A DNA stretch of 64,000 nucleotides, taken from JBCCTX01 sp964652565. Its GTDB lineage: Bacteria > Bacteroidota > Bacteroidia > J057. Of the stretch, positions 44,593-55,180 are shown one piece after another (position 1 is the first letter of the stretch; every line of letters starts with the position of its first letter). The notes under the pieces were generated by a model that saw only the letters and a list, made by a program, of their open reading frames with translations, was not told where the DNA came from and made no database searches. Location: positions 1 through 64,000 of the forward strand of contig CAZZEC010000004.1 of assembly GCA_964652565.1 (NCBI GenBank), read 5' to 3'. A program made the position numbers and the translations under genes.

Positions 44593-46992
44593 ATGTACAC
44601 GCATTATATCATTACCACACTGAGGAATCTGCTAAGGCGTCCCATTTTCTCGCTATTAAATATATTGGGACTAGCCTTGGGTATGGCAGCCTGCCTATTT
44701 ATTTTGATGTATGTAAACTATGAAAAAAGTTATGAGAATTTTCATAGCAACTCCGACCGGATAGTGAGATTATCACTGGACTTATATGAAGGTGGAACGG
44801 TAAACTTACAAGATGTAGAGACCTACAGACCTATAGGCCCTATGCTGAAACGTGAACTGCCTGAGGTAGTACAGTACGCGCATTTATATCATGCAGGTAC
44901 TCAAGATTTTACCATCAATAATCAAGTATTCACAGAAGATAGGGTATATATTACAGAACCCTACTGCTTCGAACTATTTACCCATAACTTCCTATATGGC
45001 GATAAGGAAACGGCACTTGATGAACCATATGAAGTAGTTATTACCCAAAGCACTGCTCAAAAGTATTTTGGTAAAGTTGACGTAGTAGGTGAAGTATTAG
45101 AATATCCCCTGAGAAACCATCAAAATGGGTTAAAAATAGCAGGAGTAATAGAAGATGTACCACCTAATACACATATTAAGTATGATATATTGATTTCCTA
45201 TGAAACAGGATTTAGTGAGTTTGGCTGGGAATTCGATGAGTGGAATTCAAACAATGAATATACCTATCTTTTATTGAGGTCTAAAGAAGATATTCCTTCA
45301 TTTGAGCAGAAATTAGAAGAAGTAAATGATCGTCTTACTGCAACTGAACAATTGGATTCAGAGAGAATTATCTCTCAACCCATACAAGATATTCATCTTT
45401 ATTCACATAAAACTTTTGAGCCGGAAACCAATGGTGATGCACGTGCTGTTCAATTATTAACTATCATCGCAATATTTATTATCGTTCTTGCCTGTGTAAA
45501 CTACATCAACCTCTCAACAGCCAGATCTTTGGAACGAGCTAAAGAAGTAGGCATCAAAAAAGTCATTGGGTCCAGAAGAAAACAACTTATTACTCAATTT
45601 GTAACGGAAGCAGGTTTCATTAATATGATTGCAGGTATTTGTGCGGTTATCATATTTGATGTTTTTCAATCTTATTTTCGCTCCCTATCAGGAATTCCCG
45701 ATTCTATTTCATTTAATTCGCAACCGGTATTTTGGGCCACACTTTTCTCAATAATGATCCTCAGTACTATACTTTCTGGACTGTATCCTGCATTTGCCCT
45801 TACCCAATTTGCCCCTATCACTACACTGAAAGGCAAGTATACACATTCAACTAAAGGGATTGTGTTGCGAAAAGGGTTGGTAGTATTCCAATTTACTATA
45901 TCCATTTTATTGATTGCAGGTACTTTCACCGTAAAAAATCAATTAAGCTATTTAAGGAAACTGGACTTAGGTATGGACATTCAACAAGTACTTGTTCTCA
46001 GAGGTCCATCGTCAGATACATTGAATAGAAAATTTGATGCCTTTAAGGATGATCTCTTGCGTATACCCGCCGTTCAATCTGTATCCAAAAGTGATTGTGT
46101 GCCTGGATTACCCTATCATGAAATGAGTACTTCCTCAGGGATAGATCTTGTCGGAGCAACAGATTCTAAAAACTATACTTTTAACATATACGGAATAGAT
46201 GATCAATTCCTTCCGATCATGGAAATTGAATTATTAGCTGGGAAAAATTTTGAACCTAATACAACAGGATATAATCAAGTATTAATTAACGAGCTTTCAG
46301 CCGAACTATTAGGTATTTCAAAACCGGAAGAAGCAGTTGGAAAACAATTAGATTTTTGGGGAAATAAGAGTACAATCATAGGAGTAATGAAAAACTTTTA
46401 TCAGTTGTCTCCTAAAGACCCACATATACCCATGATCCTGGTTGCTGCACAATATTGGAATTATGCATCCATAGCCATAAATAGTAATAACATACAAAAG
46501 GATCTACACAATATTGAAACGGTATGGAATACCTATTTCCCTGCAAGCCTATATCATTTCTTCTTCCTGGATGAATCTTACCAACAACAATATCTTCAAG
46601 ATGAACGCTTTTCAAAGGTTTTTAGGCTATTAACCCTAATGGCAATTGTAATTGCGGTATTGGGATTATTGGGCATATCTACCTATCAGGTACAACAAAG
46701 AACCAAAGAGATAGGCATAAGAAAAATATTAGGCGCATCTGTTCAACATATTTTAATTATGTTGACTCAGTCATATATCTGGCTAATTAGCATTTCAGCA
46801 ATCATTGCCATTCCCATTAGTTGGTATGGTATCCATCAATGGCTCGAAAATTTTGAAGCAAAATTACCTATTACTCCTAATTTATTTATCTGGCCAGTGA
46901 TCCTAATTATCTCCATTACATTTTTTACAATAATATGGCAAACTATAAAGTCTGCTACTGCTAATCCTGTACACGCTTTAAGAGACGAATAA
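44593..46992 (+). CDS. FtsX/MacB-like ABC permease 2
   Basis: A 799-residue paralogue of permease 1 with the same two-unit layout. RAKEVGIKKVIGSRRKQL and RTKEIGIRKILGASVQ mark the coupling helices, and the protein ends NPVHALRDE. It starts 24 bp after the helical-repeat gene and ends 13 bp before permease 3, so these are certainly one operon. No ATPase of its own is encoded nearby. The periplasmic parts have diverged strongly from permease 1, suggesting different partners or substrates. Confidence 0.92.
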   Translation: MYTHYIITTLRNLLRRPIFSLLNILGLALGMAACLFILMYVNYEKSYENFHSNSDRIVRLSLDLYEGGTVNLQDVETYRPIGPMLKRELPEVVQYAHLYHAGTQDFTINNQVFTEDRVYITEPYCFELFTHNFLYGDKETALDEPYEVVITQSTAQKYFGKVDVVGEVLEYPLRNHQNGLKIAGVIEDVPPNTHIKYDILISYETGFSEFGWEFDEWNSNNEYTYLLLRSKEDIPSFEQKLEEVNDRLTATEQLDSERIISQPIQDIHLYSHKTFEPETNGDARAVQLLTIIAIFIIVLACVNYINLSTARSLERAKEVGIKKVIGSRRKQLITQFVTEAGFINMIAGICAVIIFDVFQSYFRSLSGIPDSISFNSQPVFWATLFSIMILSTILSGLYPAFALTQFAPITTLKGKYTHSTKGIVLRKGLVVFQFTISILLIAGTFTVKNQLSYLRKLDLGMDIQQVLVLRGPSSDTLNRKFDAFKDDLLRIPAVQSVSKSDCVPGLPYHEMSTSSGIDLVGATDSKNYTFNIYGIDDQFLPIMEIELLAGKNFEPNTTGYNQVLINELSAELLGISKPEEAVGKQLDFWGNKSTIIGVMKNFYQLSPKDPHIPMILVAAQYWNYASIAINSNNIQKDLHNIETVWNTYFPASLYHFFFLDESYQQQYLQDERFSKVFRLLTLMAIVIAVLGLLGISTYQVQQRTKEIGIRKILGASVQHILIMLTQSYIWLISISAIIAIPISWYGIHQWLENFEAKLPITPNLFIWPVILIISITFFTIIWQTIKSATANPVHALRDE

Positions 46993-47005
46993 CACTTAGA
47001 TATAT

Positions 47006-49426
47006 ATGTATAAAAATTACTTAAAAGTAGCCCTACGGAATATCTGGAAATACAAAAGTACAACCAGTGTAATCGTTATTGGACTGGCTTTGGCTTTCGG
47101 AGTAAGTTTATTGCTGATACTAACTGCTTATTTCGAACTTTCTTATGACCAATTTCATACTAAAAAGGACGATATATATCGCCTATATCGTATAACCAGG
47201 CGGCCTGATCACATAGAGCGTTCTCCTATTATGCCTGCCCCTTTGCAGCCTGCAATACAACAAGCATTTCCTGAAGTCCAACATGCAGTAAGATATTTAG
47301 ATGCTTCTGCAGTAATTGAATATGGCGACAAGCAATTTGACTTGATGGTACGATTTGTTGACGAAGATTTTCTCAACATATTTAGTTTCCCTTTAATCGA
47401 AGGAAATCCTGAATCTGTGCTTTCTGATCCAGGTAATATCACCCTAACTGAAAACACCGCTACTTTATTATTTGGAAATGATTCCCCAATTGGTAAAACT
47501 ATTCGAGTCAAGCAAGGGGAATACGTTAAAGAATTAGTAGTCTCTGGTATATCTCGTGAATTACCCAAAAATTCTACCATCAAGTATCATGCACTTACAC
47601 GGTTTGAAAATGACGTAGATTATCTTTCTCAGAAGGACCGGTGGGATAATACCTATCACAACCTTTTTATACAGTTAAATGAAAAAACATCCCCTTCTGC
47701 ATTCGAGAAAAAGTTAGTAGCATTTACAGAACAGCATTACGAAGAAGATATTGATCAACTGAGACAAGAAGGTGCTGTTCCTGATGAACAAGGTAATTTC
47801 ATCTCACTCCATTTGCAACCACTTACAGATTTACATTTCAATCGATCCCTTAATGAATCATCAGGTGGCACTCAGATAGGATTTGCTACGATGCTACTTA
47901 TTTTGGGCATACTCTTATTACTAGTAGCGGCTTTTAATTTCATTAACCTCAACCTTGCCCGATATCTTGTTCGCACTAAAGAAGCAGGGATACGAAAGGT
48001 AATGGGAGCCAAGCCCAAAGACTTGATTACACAATTGACAGGTGAGGCACTATGCATCGGATTTATTTCAATTCTCGCTGGAGGATTCCTATTTTATGAC
48101 CTTATACCAGTTTACAATTCCTATTTCAATCAATCTTTGAGTGTTGGGCAATTTCAACATCCATTCATTTGGGTAACACTGGGAGTGGGATTCATCTTGT
48201 TAATAGTTCTGGCAGGGACGTACCCAGCCTTTTGGTTATCAAGGATAAATATTCTTGAATCTCTTGCTGGGAAACTAAAAATTTCTTCTACAAGTGGAAT
48301 AAGAAATATCCTGATCATTTTCCAATTTGGGGTAGCCTGTCTATTGATCGCTTGTACGATGACCACATGGAGACAAATTCAGTATCTGAGAAATAAACCC
48401 TTAGGATTTAACAAAGAACAGGTGCTTAGCATTCCCATTGGCCAAGGTACCAATAGCGATAAAGTCATTGAGAGAATGAGACAGGAATTATCGCTAAATC
48501 CAAAAATTCTGAATATAAGTGCAGTGGATGACAATATTGGAAGAGGATTGGATGGATCTAGCATGGTCTCTAAAATGGGGTTTGTACATGAAGGGCGAAG
48601 TATACTTACTCACTGGTTGCAAACAGACTACGACTACATAGAGACGATGGATATAGAACTTTTGCAAGGGAGGGGCTTTGACAGAAAGTACGCTAGCGAT
48701 TCTGCAAGATCCTTGATTATCAATCGTGCCATGGCAGAACAGTTGGGAAATGAAAATGTACTGGGAACCACCTTACAAATTGACGATGACAAGGATATGG
48801 AAGTAATTGGGATCGTCGAAAACTACCATTTTGAATCTCTGCATAGCCAGATCGAGCCCATAACGATGACACTCACCCGATCCTGGCCTTTGGAATACCT
48901 GTATGTCAGAGTCCAACCGGAATCATTGGCGGAAACCGTGAGCCAAATCAAGAATGCCTGGGAACAAATAGTTCCTCAAACACCATTTGAAGCTTCCTTT
49001 TTAGACGAGAATACAGATAGACTCTACCAAAATGAACAGCGTCTGGCCAAAATTTTTCTCAGCGCTGCATTCATCACTATCCTCATCTCATGTATGGGAC
49101 TTTTTGCTATTGCGCTGATGGATATTCGTCTTAGAAAAAAAGAGATTGGAATACGCAAGATTTTGGGAGCCACTGTTTCCAGTATTTTTATGCTTATATC
49201 AAGCCGCTTCCTACGGCTGGTATTTGTTTCACTCATACTGTCTATTCCTATAGCATGGTATGCCATGAACCGTTGGATGGAAGGCTTTGCCTACAGAGCT
49301 GAATTTCCTTGGTGGATATTTATCATCACCGCTGCAACTGCTGTGTTAATAGCCCAGCTTACCGTAGGTGTTCAATCCATACGAGCAGCACAAGCCAATC
49401 CTGTAGATGCGATTAAGGATGAATAA
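47006..49426 (+). CDS. FtsX/MacB-like ABC permease 3
   Basis: This 806-residue permease has two FtsX units. Markers are RTKEAGIRKVMGAKPKDL and RKKEIGIRKILGATVS, ending NPVDAIKDE. It follows permease 2 after 13 bp and closes the first operon; a 15-bp inverted repeat at 49473-49504 follows. The first membrane segment reads VIVIGLALAFGVSLLLILTA. Function as for the other permeases, inferred. Confidence 0.92.
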   Translation: MYKNYLKVALRNIWKYKSTTSVIVIGLALAFGVSLLLILTAYFELSYDQFHTKKDDIYRLYRITRRPDHIERSPIMPAPLQPAIQQAFPEVQHAVRYLDASAVIEYGDKQFDLMVRFVDEDFLNIFSFPLIEGNPESVLSDPGNITLTENTATLLFGNDSPIGKTIRVKQGEYVKELVVSGISRELPKNSTIKYHALTRFENDVDYLSQKDRWDNTYHNLFIQLNEKTSPSAFEKKLVAFTEQHYEEDIDQLRQEGAVPDEQGNFISLHLQPLTDLHFNRSLNESSGGTQIGFATMLLILGILLLLVAAFNFINLNLARYLVRTKEAGIRKVMGAKPKDLITQLTGEALCIGFISILAGGFLFYDLIPVYNSYFNQSLSVGQFQHPFIWVTLGVGFILLIVLAGTYPAFWLSRINILESLAGKLKISSTSGIRNILIIFQFGVACLLIACTMTTWRQIQYLRNKPLGFNKEQVLSIPIGQGTNSDKVIERMRQELSLNPKILNISAVDDNIGRGLDGSSMVSKMGFVHEGRSILTHWLQTDYDYIETMDIELLQGRGFDRKYASDSARSLIINRAMAEQLGNENVLGTTLQIDDDKDMEVIGIVENYHFESLHSQIEPITMTLTRSWPLEYLYVRVQPESLAETVSQIKNAWEQIVPQTPFEASFLDENTDRLYQNEQRLAKIFLSAAFITILISCMGLFAIALMDIRLRKKEIGIRKILGATVSSIFMLISSRFLRLVFVSLILSIPIAWYAMNRWMEGFAYRAEFPWWIFIITAATAVLIAQLTVGVQSIRAAQANPVDAIKDE

Positions 49427-49472
49427 AGCAGCATATGTAAGTTGCTGGATAAATAGATATTATTTTTCATTT

Positions 49473-49504
49473 CAATAAGTGCGGATTGAAATCCGCACTT
49501 ATTG
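49473..49504. terminator. perfect 15-bp hairpin between convergent genes
   Basis: CAATAAGTGCGGATT (49473-49487) and AATCCGCACTTATTG (49490-49504) pair perfectly with a 2-nt nominal loop. It lies between the convergent permease 3 and kinase genes and probably ends both transcripts, though neither side has a good T-run. Confidence 0.6.
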
Positions 49505-49522
49505 AGTAAGGAGGAATTTATA

Positions 49523-50875
49523 TCAAAACTGCATAACAAAGCTTGTCCCCTCCCCTACTTGTGAATATACCTGAATAGTTCCCTTATGTAAGCTTAGGAT
49601 CTGTCTGGATAAACTCAATCCAATACCCGTTCCAGCAGATTTGGTCGTAAAAAATGGGGTAAAGATGGTATCCAAGATTTCTGGTGGAATTCCCTTACCA
49701 TTATCTGTAATTTTGATATAGACCTGATACTTGTCGTCATTTGAAGCCGTAATATGTAGTTCTGGCTTTTCTGTATCCACCAAAGCCTCCAGGGCATTTT
49801 TGATCAAATTGATCAATACCTGTTCGATTTTTTCAAAATCTGCAGCTATTTTTAGTTCAGAATCTTCAATATCAATCACACAATCCACACGTTGAGCTTC
49901 GATTTTAGGTTTGAGTAAGATGACAACCCGATCTATTAATTCTCTTACGTCAAAAGAACTCAAAGATAGAGGGGTAAGATTGGTAAGGGATCTATATTCT
50001 TTGACAAAACGAGCTAATCCTTGCGATCTGCCTGCGATAGTCTTTAGATTTCCATATAGGTCATCGAGGTCTTCTTCTTCGAGTGCATGTTTCTCGATTC
50101 GACCTCCGTGCTTACTCTCAAGCAATTCCTGGGACATACTACTCAACGTCGAGATAGGTATCACCGAATTGGAAATCTCATGTGTAAGTACCCGAATGAG
50201 TTTTTGCCAGGATTCGAGCTCCTGTGTTTCCAATTCAGGGCTAATATCCTGAAAGGTGATCAACTTTATCGGTTCAGATAAGATAGCTAATTCTATCGCT
50301 TGAATAGCCAGATGGATCTTCCGCTCAGAAGCCTGGTATAAATATAGTTCCCGATCTCCCTGTTTCATTTCACGAATCAATTGAAGCAATTGATAATCAA
50401 TGTATTCCAGTGTAGAAAGTTTGTACCATTGTTGTCGATGGAAGATATTTTTTGCAGCCTGATTAGCTAAAATGATCTCTTCTTGTTCATTATATCCAAT
50501 TACCCCCCAACTGATTTGCTCTATCACCAGATGTAAGAGCTGGTGCTGGCTCTCTCTATCGCTTCTCAACTTTCTAAAAGTGTTAAGAATACGGTTGTAT
50601 ACAGCTTTTAGATCTTGTTTTTCTCCTGGTAATACACTTTGAGCAAAATGTGGTGAAAAATCGTTTTGCTCTATGGCCTCTAAAAAGTATTTCATTTCTC
50701 TATGCCTCCGCTCAATAAACCGTATGAGTTCCAAAAATAATCCTACTCCAAACAAACCCGTCCAAAAAGCAGCTAAAAAGAAGGGCGTCTGCCATAAAAT
50801 GTATACAGTTATTGACATAAAAGCTGCAACCAATAATAATCGCAATAAAATATGTGTTCGGAAGGTGAGTGTCAT
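49523..50875 (-). CDS. sensor histidine kinase (NtrY/AtoS-like), pair 2
   Basis: The 450-residue kinase has two membrane segments (about 9-27 and 32-50), a PAS-like region at 115-210, VLTHEISNSVIPI with phospho-acceptor H232, and NLIKNALEAL, TDNGKGIP and GTGIGLSLSRQI in the ATPase domain. It aligns end to end with the kinase at 36028-37392, including the shared segment ESWQKLIRVLTHEI. It is downstream of its regulator gene, but separated from it by 287 bp containing the composite repeat. Signal unknown. Confidence 0.92.
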   Translation of the reverse strand: MTLTFRTHILLRLLLVAAFMSITVYILWQTPFFLAAFWTGLFGVGLFLELIRFIERRHREMKYFLEAIEQNDFSPHFAQSVLPGEKQDLKAVYNRILNTFRKLRSDRESQHQLLHLVIEQISWGVIGYNEQEEIILANQAAKNIFHRQQWYKLSTLEYIDYQLLQLIREMKQGDRELYLYQASERKIHLAIQAIELAILSEPIKLITFQDISPELETQELESWQKLIRVLTHEISNSVIPISTLSSMSQELLESKHGGRIEKHALEEEDLDDLYGNLKTIAGRSQGLARFVKEYRSLTNLTPLSLSSFDVRELIDRVVILLKPKIEAQRVDCVIDIEDSELKIAADFEKIEQVLINLIKNALEALVDTEKPELHITASNDDKYQVYIKITDNGKGIPPEILDTIFTPFFTTKSAGTGIGLSLSRQILSLHKGTIQVYSQVGEGTSFVMQF

Positions 50876-50907
50876 CTGTTAATCAATTGGTAGTATGGAC
50901 ATTGGGG

Positions 50908-51157
50908 AATTGTTAAATTGATATATTACTGTATTAATGTATTGTTAAATTGATACAATGATGTATTGTTAAATTGTGAAACTGATTTCCGTAGACTGTC
51001 GCCCATCGTCTGTAGTCTAACCATCGTCTGTAGTCCGTCGTCCGTGGTCTAACCATCCTCTGTCGCCCATCGTCCGTGGTTTAACCATCCTCTGTCGTCT
51101 GTCGTCCGTCGTCTGTCGTCTAGCCACCGTCTGTGGTCTAACAATCATCTGTCGTCT
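50908..51157 (-). repeat. composite repeat, copy 1 (minus orientation)
   Basis: Read on the minus strand, this begins just after the stop of the regulator gene with a degenerate array of GACGACAGACGATGG-type units (51157-50994). The core TACGGAAATCA follows (50993-50983), then three AATTTAACAAT-containing units at roughly 33-35-bp intervals down to about 50908, ending 33 bp before the kinase start. It occupies almost the entire regulator-kinase spacer. Confidence 0.8.
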
Positions 51158-51162
51158 CTTCC

Positions 51163-52545
51163 TCAAATCCCATACTTCCCCATCTTTCTATACAGTGTAC
51201 TCCTTCCCATGCCCAACTCCTTGGCAGCCTGAGTCAGATTTCCCTGACATTTTTTAATTGCAGATATGATCGCCTCCTTTTCCAAAGCTTCTATGTTCAC
51301 GGTGTTCTGGGTCTGTGAAGTAGGTGAGGAATGGGAACCTAGCGAAATTTCCTGGGGAAAATCTTCTAGTGTGAGCTTGGAAGATTCACTCAATATTACT
51401 GCACGCTCGACTGCATGTTGAAGTTCTCGCACGTTACCCGGCCATGAATAGGATTGCAACTTGCGGAGGGTTGCAGGTTCTATGTGCATATTTTCTTTAT
51501 CATACTTCCTCGATAACAGTGTAATAAAATATTTTAACAACAAAGGGATATCCTTGGGCCTATCCCTTAAGGGTGGAAGCTGAATTTCTACTGTATTGAT
51601 TCGATACAATAAGTCCTGCCTGAATTCTCCCTGATCAACCCATTCTAGAATAGGTACATTCGTTGCGCAAATGAGTCGGATATCCAATGAAATAGCTTGA
51701 TGCGCCCCCACCCGATGGATTTGTCGATGTTGTAAAGCAGTCAGTAATTTGGCTTGTAGGGATAATGGCAAGTTGCCGATTTCATCCAAAAATAAGGTGC
51801 CTCCATTAGCTGACTCAAACCTCCCCTCCCTATCTGCCTTGGCATCGGTAAATGCACCCTTCGTATGTCCAAATAATTCGGATTCGAATAAACTTTCGGG
51901 GATAGCGCCTAAGTCTACCTTGACAAATACTTCCTCCGATCGCTTAGATTGTCGATGAAGCGCCCTTGCAACCAATTCTTTCCCCGTACCATTTTCCCCT
52001 AATATCAATACATTCGCATCTGTTTTTGCGACTTTTTCAATCGTCTTAAATACCGGCTCCATAACCGGATCTTCACTGATAATTTCTGGGTACTGCTGAT
52101 CTAATTCTGCGTGTAGCGTCTTTCTACTTTTTTTGAGATGGGAAACCTCTTTCTTCGAAATACTTAATTGATAAACAGTTTTTACAGAAGCTATTAATTT
52201 TTCAGGATTCCACGGCTTGATCAAAAAATCCGTTGCTCCTTGTTTCATTCCCTCTACCGCTAATTCAATATCTCCATAAGCCGTATCCAGAATAACAAGC
52301 GGTTTGTGAGGGGTCTTGATTATTTTTCTTAACCAGAAAAGCCCCTCCTGCCCACTGATGATCCCCGGTGCAAAATTCATATCAAGTAATACTACATCAA
52401 AAGCCTCCTTTTCCAACTTAGCTAAAGCCTTTTTGGGGACACTCTCTGTTTCTACTACCTCAAAATGCCGCTTCAATACCTGCTTAGCAGTATACAGTAC
52501 ATCTAAATCATCATCTATCAGTAATATTTTTCCTGGTACCTTCAT
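51163..52545 (-). CDS. sigma-54-dependent response regulator (NtrC family), pair 2
   Basis: The 460-residue regulator has a receiver with D55 (VLLDMNFAPG), an AAA+ domain with GENGTGKELVARAL, the sigma-54 loop as GAFTDA, Walker B GTLFLDEIGNL, and a Fis-type HTH (NLTQAAKELGMGRSTLYRKM). The recognition helix differs from the first regulator only conservatively, consistent with the similar sites in the two spacers. The spacer at 52546-52745 carries such sites and a sigma-54 promoter facing permease 4. Cross-talk between the two pairs is plausible. Confidence 0.95.
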   Translation of the reverse strand: MKVPGKILLIDDDLDVLYTAKQVLKRHFEVVETESVPKKALAKLEKEAFDVVLLDMNFAPGIISGQEGLFWLRKIIKTPHKPLVILDTAYGDIELAVEGMKQGATDFLIKPWNPEKLIASVKTVYQLSISKKEVSHLKKSRKTLHAELDQQYPEIISEDPVMEPVFKTIEKVAKTDANVLILGENGTGKELVARALHRQSKRSEEVFVKVDLGAIPESLFESELFGHTKGAFTDAKADREGRFESANGGTLFLDEIGNLPLSLQAKLLTALQHRQIHRVGAHQAISLDIRLICATNVPILEWVDQGEFRQDLLYRINTVEIQLPPLRDRPKDIPLLLKYFITLLSRKYDKENMHIEPATLRKLQSYSWPGNVRELQHAVERAVILSESSKLTLEDFPQEISLGSHSSPTSQTQNTVNIEALEKEAIISAIKKCQGNLTQAAKELGMGRSTLYRKMGKYGI

Positions 52546-52586
52546 ATTACCTAAAATAATACCCCTGCCATTGCCTTACAACCAAC

Positions 52587-52626
52587 CGTCCCATTTTGAA
52601 ACAATATTACGTCCCACAATGACACG
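52587..52626 (+). promoter_or_regulatory. tandem enhancer sites upstream of permease 4 (23-bp period)
   Basis: Site A CGTCCCATTTTGAAACA (52587-52603) and site B CGTCCCACAATGACACG (52610-52626) match each other at 12 of 17 positions and start 23 bp apart. Site B ends 63 bp before the -24/-12 element, exactly as site II does at the first locus. A weaker site may precede at 52564-52580 (CCTGCCATTGCCTTACA). The binding protein is inferred to be one or both NtrC-type regulators. Confidence 0.7.
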
Positions 52627-52689
52627 TTTAAGCATCCCTCAAAATCTAATTACATCCCTATAAAATTGATTTTCAGTAACTTACATTCA

Positions 52690-52705
52690 TGGCACAACGA
52701 TTGGA
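52690..52705 (+). promoter_or_regulatory. sigma-54 (-24/-12) promoter of permease 4
   Basis: TGGCACAACGATTGGA agrees with TGGCACGNNNNTTGCW except GG in place of GC at -12 and A for G after the -24 block. The GG-N10-GG spacing is correct. Expected transcription start is near 52716, about 30 bp before the ATG at 52746. Confidence 0.7.
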
Positions 52706-52745
52706 TTCTTTTATTTGTCTCAGCCATTGCTAACTTTTGTCAGAC

Positions 52746-55163
52746 ATGCTCAAAAACTACTTCATCACCTCCCTTCGCAATCTATTGAGATACAAATTAT
52801 TCTCAATGATCAATATCGCCTGCCTCTCCTTAAGTATGGCCGTATGCTTGCTGTTGATTCAATTGATGTCCTTTCACTTCCACTTTGAAGACTTTCATAC
52901 AAACCGCGATCATATTTATAGAATTGCGAGTATGGAAGAAAAAGAGCCTTCAATAGGTCGATTATGGGCATCTGCTCCTCTGGCACTTTACTCCAAAGTC
53001 AAAGAACAGTTACACCAAGATGAACAAATCCTCCCCATTTTCAAGATCTCTGATATTACTGCTATGGAAGTAAATGGTCAGATTGCTCGTATGGATCATG
53101 TCATTTTTACCTATCCTGAATTTTTCGATTTCTTTACCTATTCATTGATAAAAGGCAATCCAAAAGATCTGGGGCAACCACAAACTATTTTTCTAGTCGA
53201 ATCTGAAGCTCAAAGATTGTATGGGAATGAAGACCCCATTGGAAAACTGATACAAGTAAATAAGGATTCATTATTATACACAGTCAGAGGTATTATTGCT
53301 GACCCTCCTCAAAACTCACATATCCTATTCAATGCCATCGGTTCATTACAAAATTACCGATTCCGATATTATGGTGAATGGACATTGTTTGAGCAATTCA
53401 TGACCAATGACTGGAACAGACCTATAGGACATATTTATGTAATGAGTAAACAACCAAATATCGTTGATAGACTCAATAAATATCTTAAATATGTAGAAAA
53501 TACATTCCACGAACAAAATTCCCGCTATAGCTTCTTTGTTCAACATATCAAAGACATCCATATCTCTTCTAAAGATTATATGATAAACGAAATAGGAGAA
53601 AATACCATTCCCTGGTATATACCAGTAATCGCTATAGTTACAGGTATTCTCTTAATTGCAGCAGCCCTTTTTAATTATATCAACCTTACCCTCGCCAGAT
53701 CTTTAACCCGGATCAAAGAGATTGGGGTTCGGAAAGTAGCAGGTGCAGATCATTGGCAAATTCGTGGACAAATTATGACGGAGACGATTGTGTTATCGTT
53801 AATCTCATTCCTTGTTGCGATTACTTTGTTACAATTTCTTATCCCATTATTTTTCGAATCGGGATTACCTCGTCAAATCTTTCAGTTAGATCAACGAAAG
53901 AGTATCTACCTGTTGTTTATTGGCTTTGCTGTACTCATTGGATTGATAGGAGGTATTTTCCCTGCACTATTTTACTCAAAACTCAAGCCTATATCCATTC
54001 TTAGAGGGATAGAAAATGTAAAGATATTCTCTAGACTTGGATTAAGAAAAACCTTGATCGTTTTTCAATTTTCGCTCTCGTTAATACTTTTCTCTTCAGG
54101 ATTGTTAGTGTATGCGCAACTAAACCATCTTGCGAATAAAGATTATGGATTCAATATACAAGACATACTCACATTCACTTTACCAGAGGGCTACCTTGAT
54201 GCAGCAGCAGAAGTACTTAATCAATTCCCAGAAGTACAAAGCATTTCACTCGCAAACAACGTTCCGGGTGTAGGAAATTACTTTGATCGTCAAGTAATCT
54301 CATTGGATTTAAAGAATACAATGACTTTTACTTATGTGTCTTTTGATGAACACTTTATACCGACAATGGACCTGACTTTGATTGCTGGCAAAAATTTTGA
54401 ACCTCATCATAGTTCCATACCTTTTCAGCAAGTAATACTCGATCGTACAGCTACAGAGAAAATAGGTTTCAAAGATCCATCTGATGCGGTGGGGCAACGT
54501 ATCCAGTATAAAAACTATATAGGAGAAATCTTAAATCCCATAGTTATTGGGGTTGTTGAAAATTTCTTTTCTGACAAGGTAGGTCAACCCAATAAGCCAA
54601 CCCTTATTCTCTATAACCCAGAACATTTTCAACATGCACTTTTAAGTATTGTCAGTGATAAACCAAGTCAGTTAATCTCCCAAATTCAATCTGTATGGGA
54701 TCAACGTTTTCCAACATATGGGATAACGCCTAGGATGTTAGAAGAATTAGTAGTCAAACAATACGCTACGCTTAGTATAATGACTAATCTTGTAGGTTTT
54801 ACTTCCATTCTGGTAACGCTAATCGCTTGTTTGGGATTGTTGGGGATTGCAGTTTTTACCATCCAACAAAAACGTAAAGAAATGAGTATTCGAAAGATTT
54901 TGGGAGCTAATATTACCCAAATTGGATACCTTTTATCTAAAGGATTTCTCAGCCTTATGTTTATTTCTTCACTCATTGCCATACCCATCATCTACTTTGG
55001 AAATCAACTATGGTTGGAAACTTATGCCTTTCGGATCCATTCGGAATGGTGGATCATTTCCATCAGTATTCTCATTATGTTTTCGGGAATTATACTTACC
55101 ATTTTCCCTCAGGTCTATAAAACTGCGGTAGTTAACCCGGCAGAAATATTGAGGGACGAGTAG
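52746..55163 (+). CDS. FtsX/MacB-like ABC permease 4
   Basis: The ATG at 52746 (MLKNYFITSLRNLL) matches the starts of its paralogues, so the upstream TTG start at 52737 is rejected. This gives 805 residues. RIKEIGVRKVAGADHWQI and KRKEMSIRKILGANITQI mark the two coupling helices, and the end is NPAEILRDE. It is the first gene after the second sigma-54 promoter. It has no ATPase partner here and presumably uses the one at 40632-41321. Permease 5 follows beyond the composite repeat and gap. Confidence 0.92.
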   Translation: MLKNYFITSLRNLLRYKLFSMINIACLSLSMAVCLLLIQLMSFHFHFEDFHTNRDHIYRIASMEEKEPSIGRLWASAPLALYSKVKEQLHQDEQILPIFKISDITAMEVNGQIARMDHVIFTYPEFFDFFTYSLIKGNPKDLGQPQTIFLVESEAQRLYGNEDPIGKLIQVNKDSLLYTVRGIIADPPQNSHILFNAIGSLQNYRFRYYGEWTLFEQFMTNDWNRPIGHIYVMSKQPNIVDRLNKYLKYVENTFHEQNSRYSFFVQHIKDIHISSKDYMINEIGENTIPWYIPVIAIVTGILLIAAALFNYINLTLARSLTRIKEIGVRKVAGADHWQIRGQIMTETIVLSLISFLVAITLLQFLIPLFFESGLPRQIFQLDQRKSIYLLFIGFAVLIGLIGGIFPALFYSKLKPISILRGIENVKIFSRLGLRKTLIVFQFSLSLILFSSGLLVYAQLNHLANKDYGFNIQDILTFTLPEGYLDAAAEVLNQFPEVQSISLANNVPGVGNYFDRQVISLDLKNTMTFTYVSFDEHFIPTMDLTLIAGKNFEPHHSSIPFQQVILDRTATEKIGFKDPSDAVGQRIQYKNYIGEILNPIVIGVVENFFSDKVGQPNKPTLILYNPEHFQHALLSIVSDKPSQLISQIQSVWDQRFPTYGITPRMLEELVVKQYATLSIMTNLVGFTSILVTLIACLGLLGIAVFTIQQKRKEMSIRKILGANITQIGYLLSKGFLSLMFISSLIAIPIIYFGNQLWLETYAFRIHSEWWIISISILIMFSGIILTIFPQVYKTAVVNPAEILRDE

Positions 55164-55180
55164 GTTCTGATCATGCTCAG

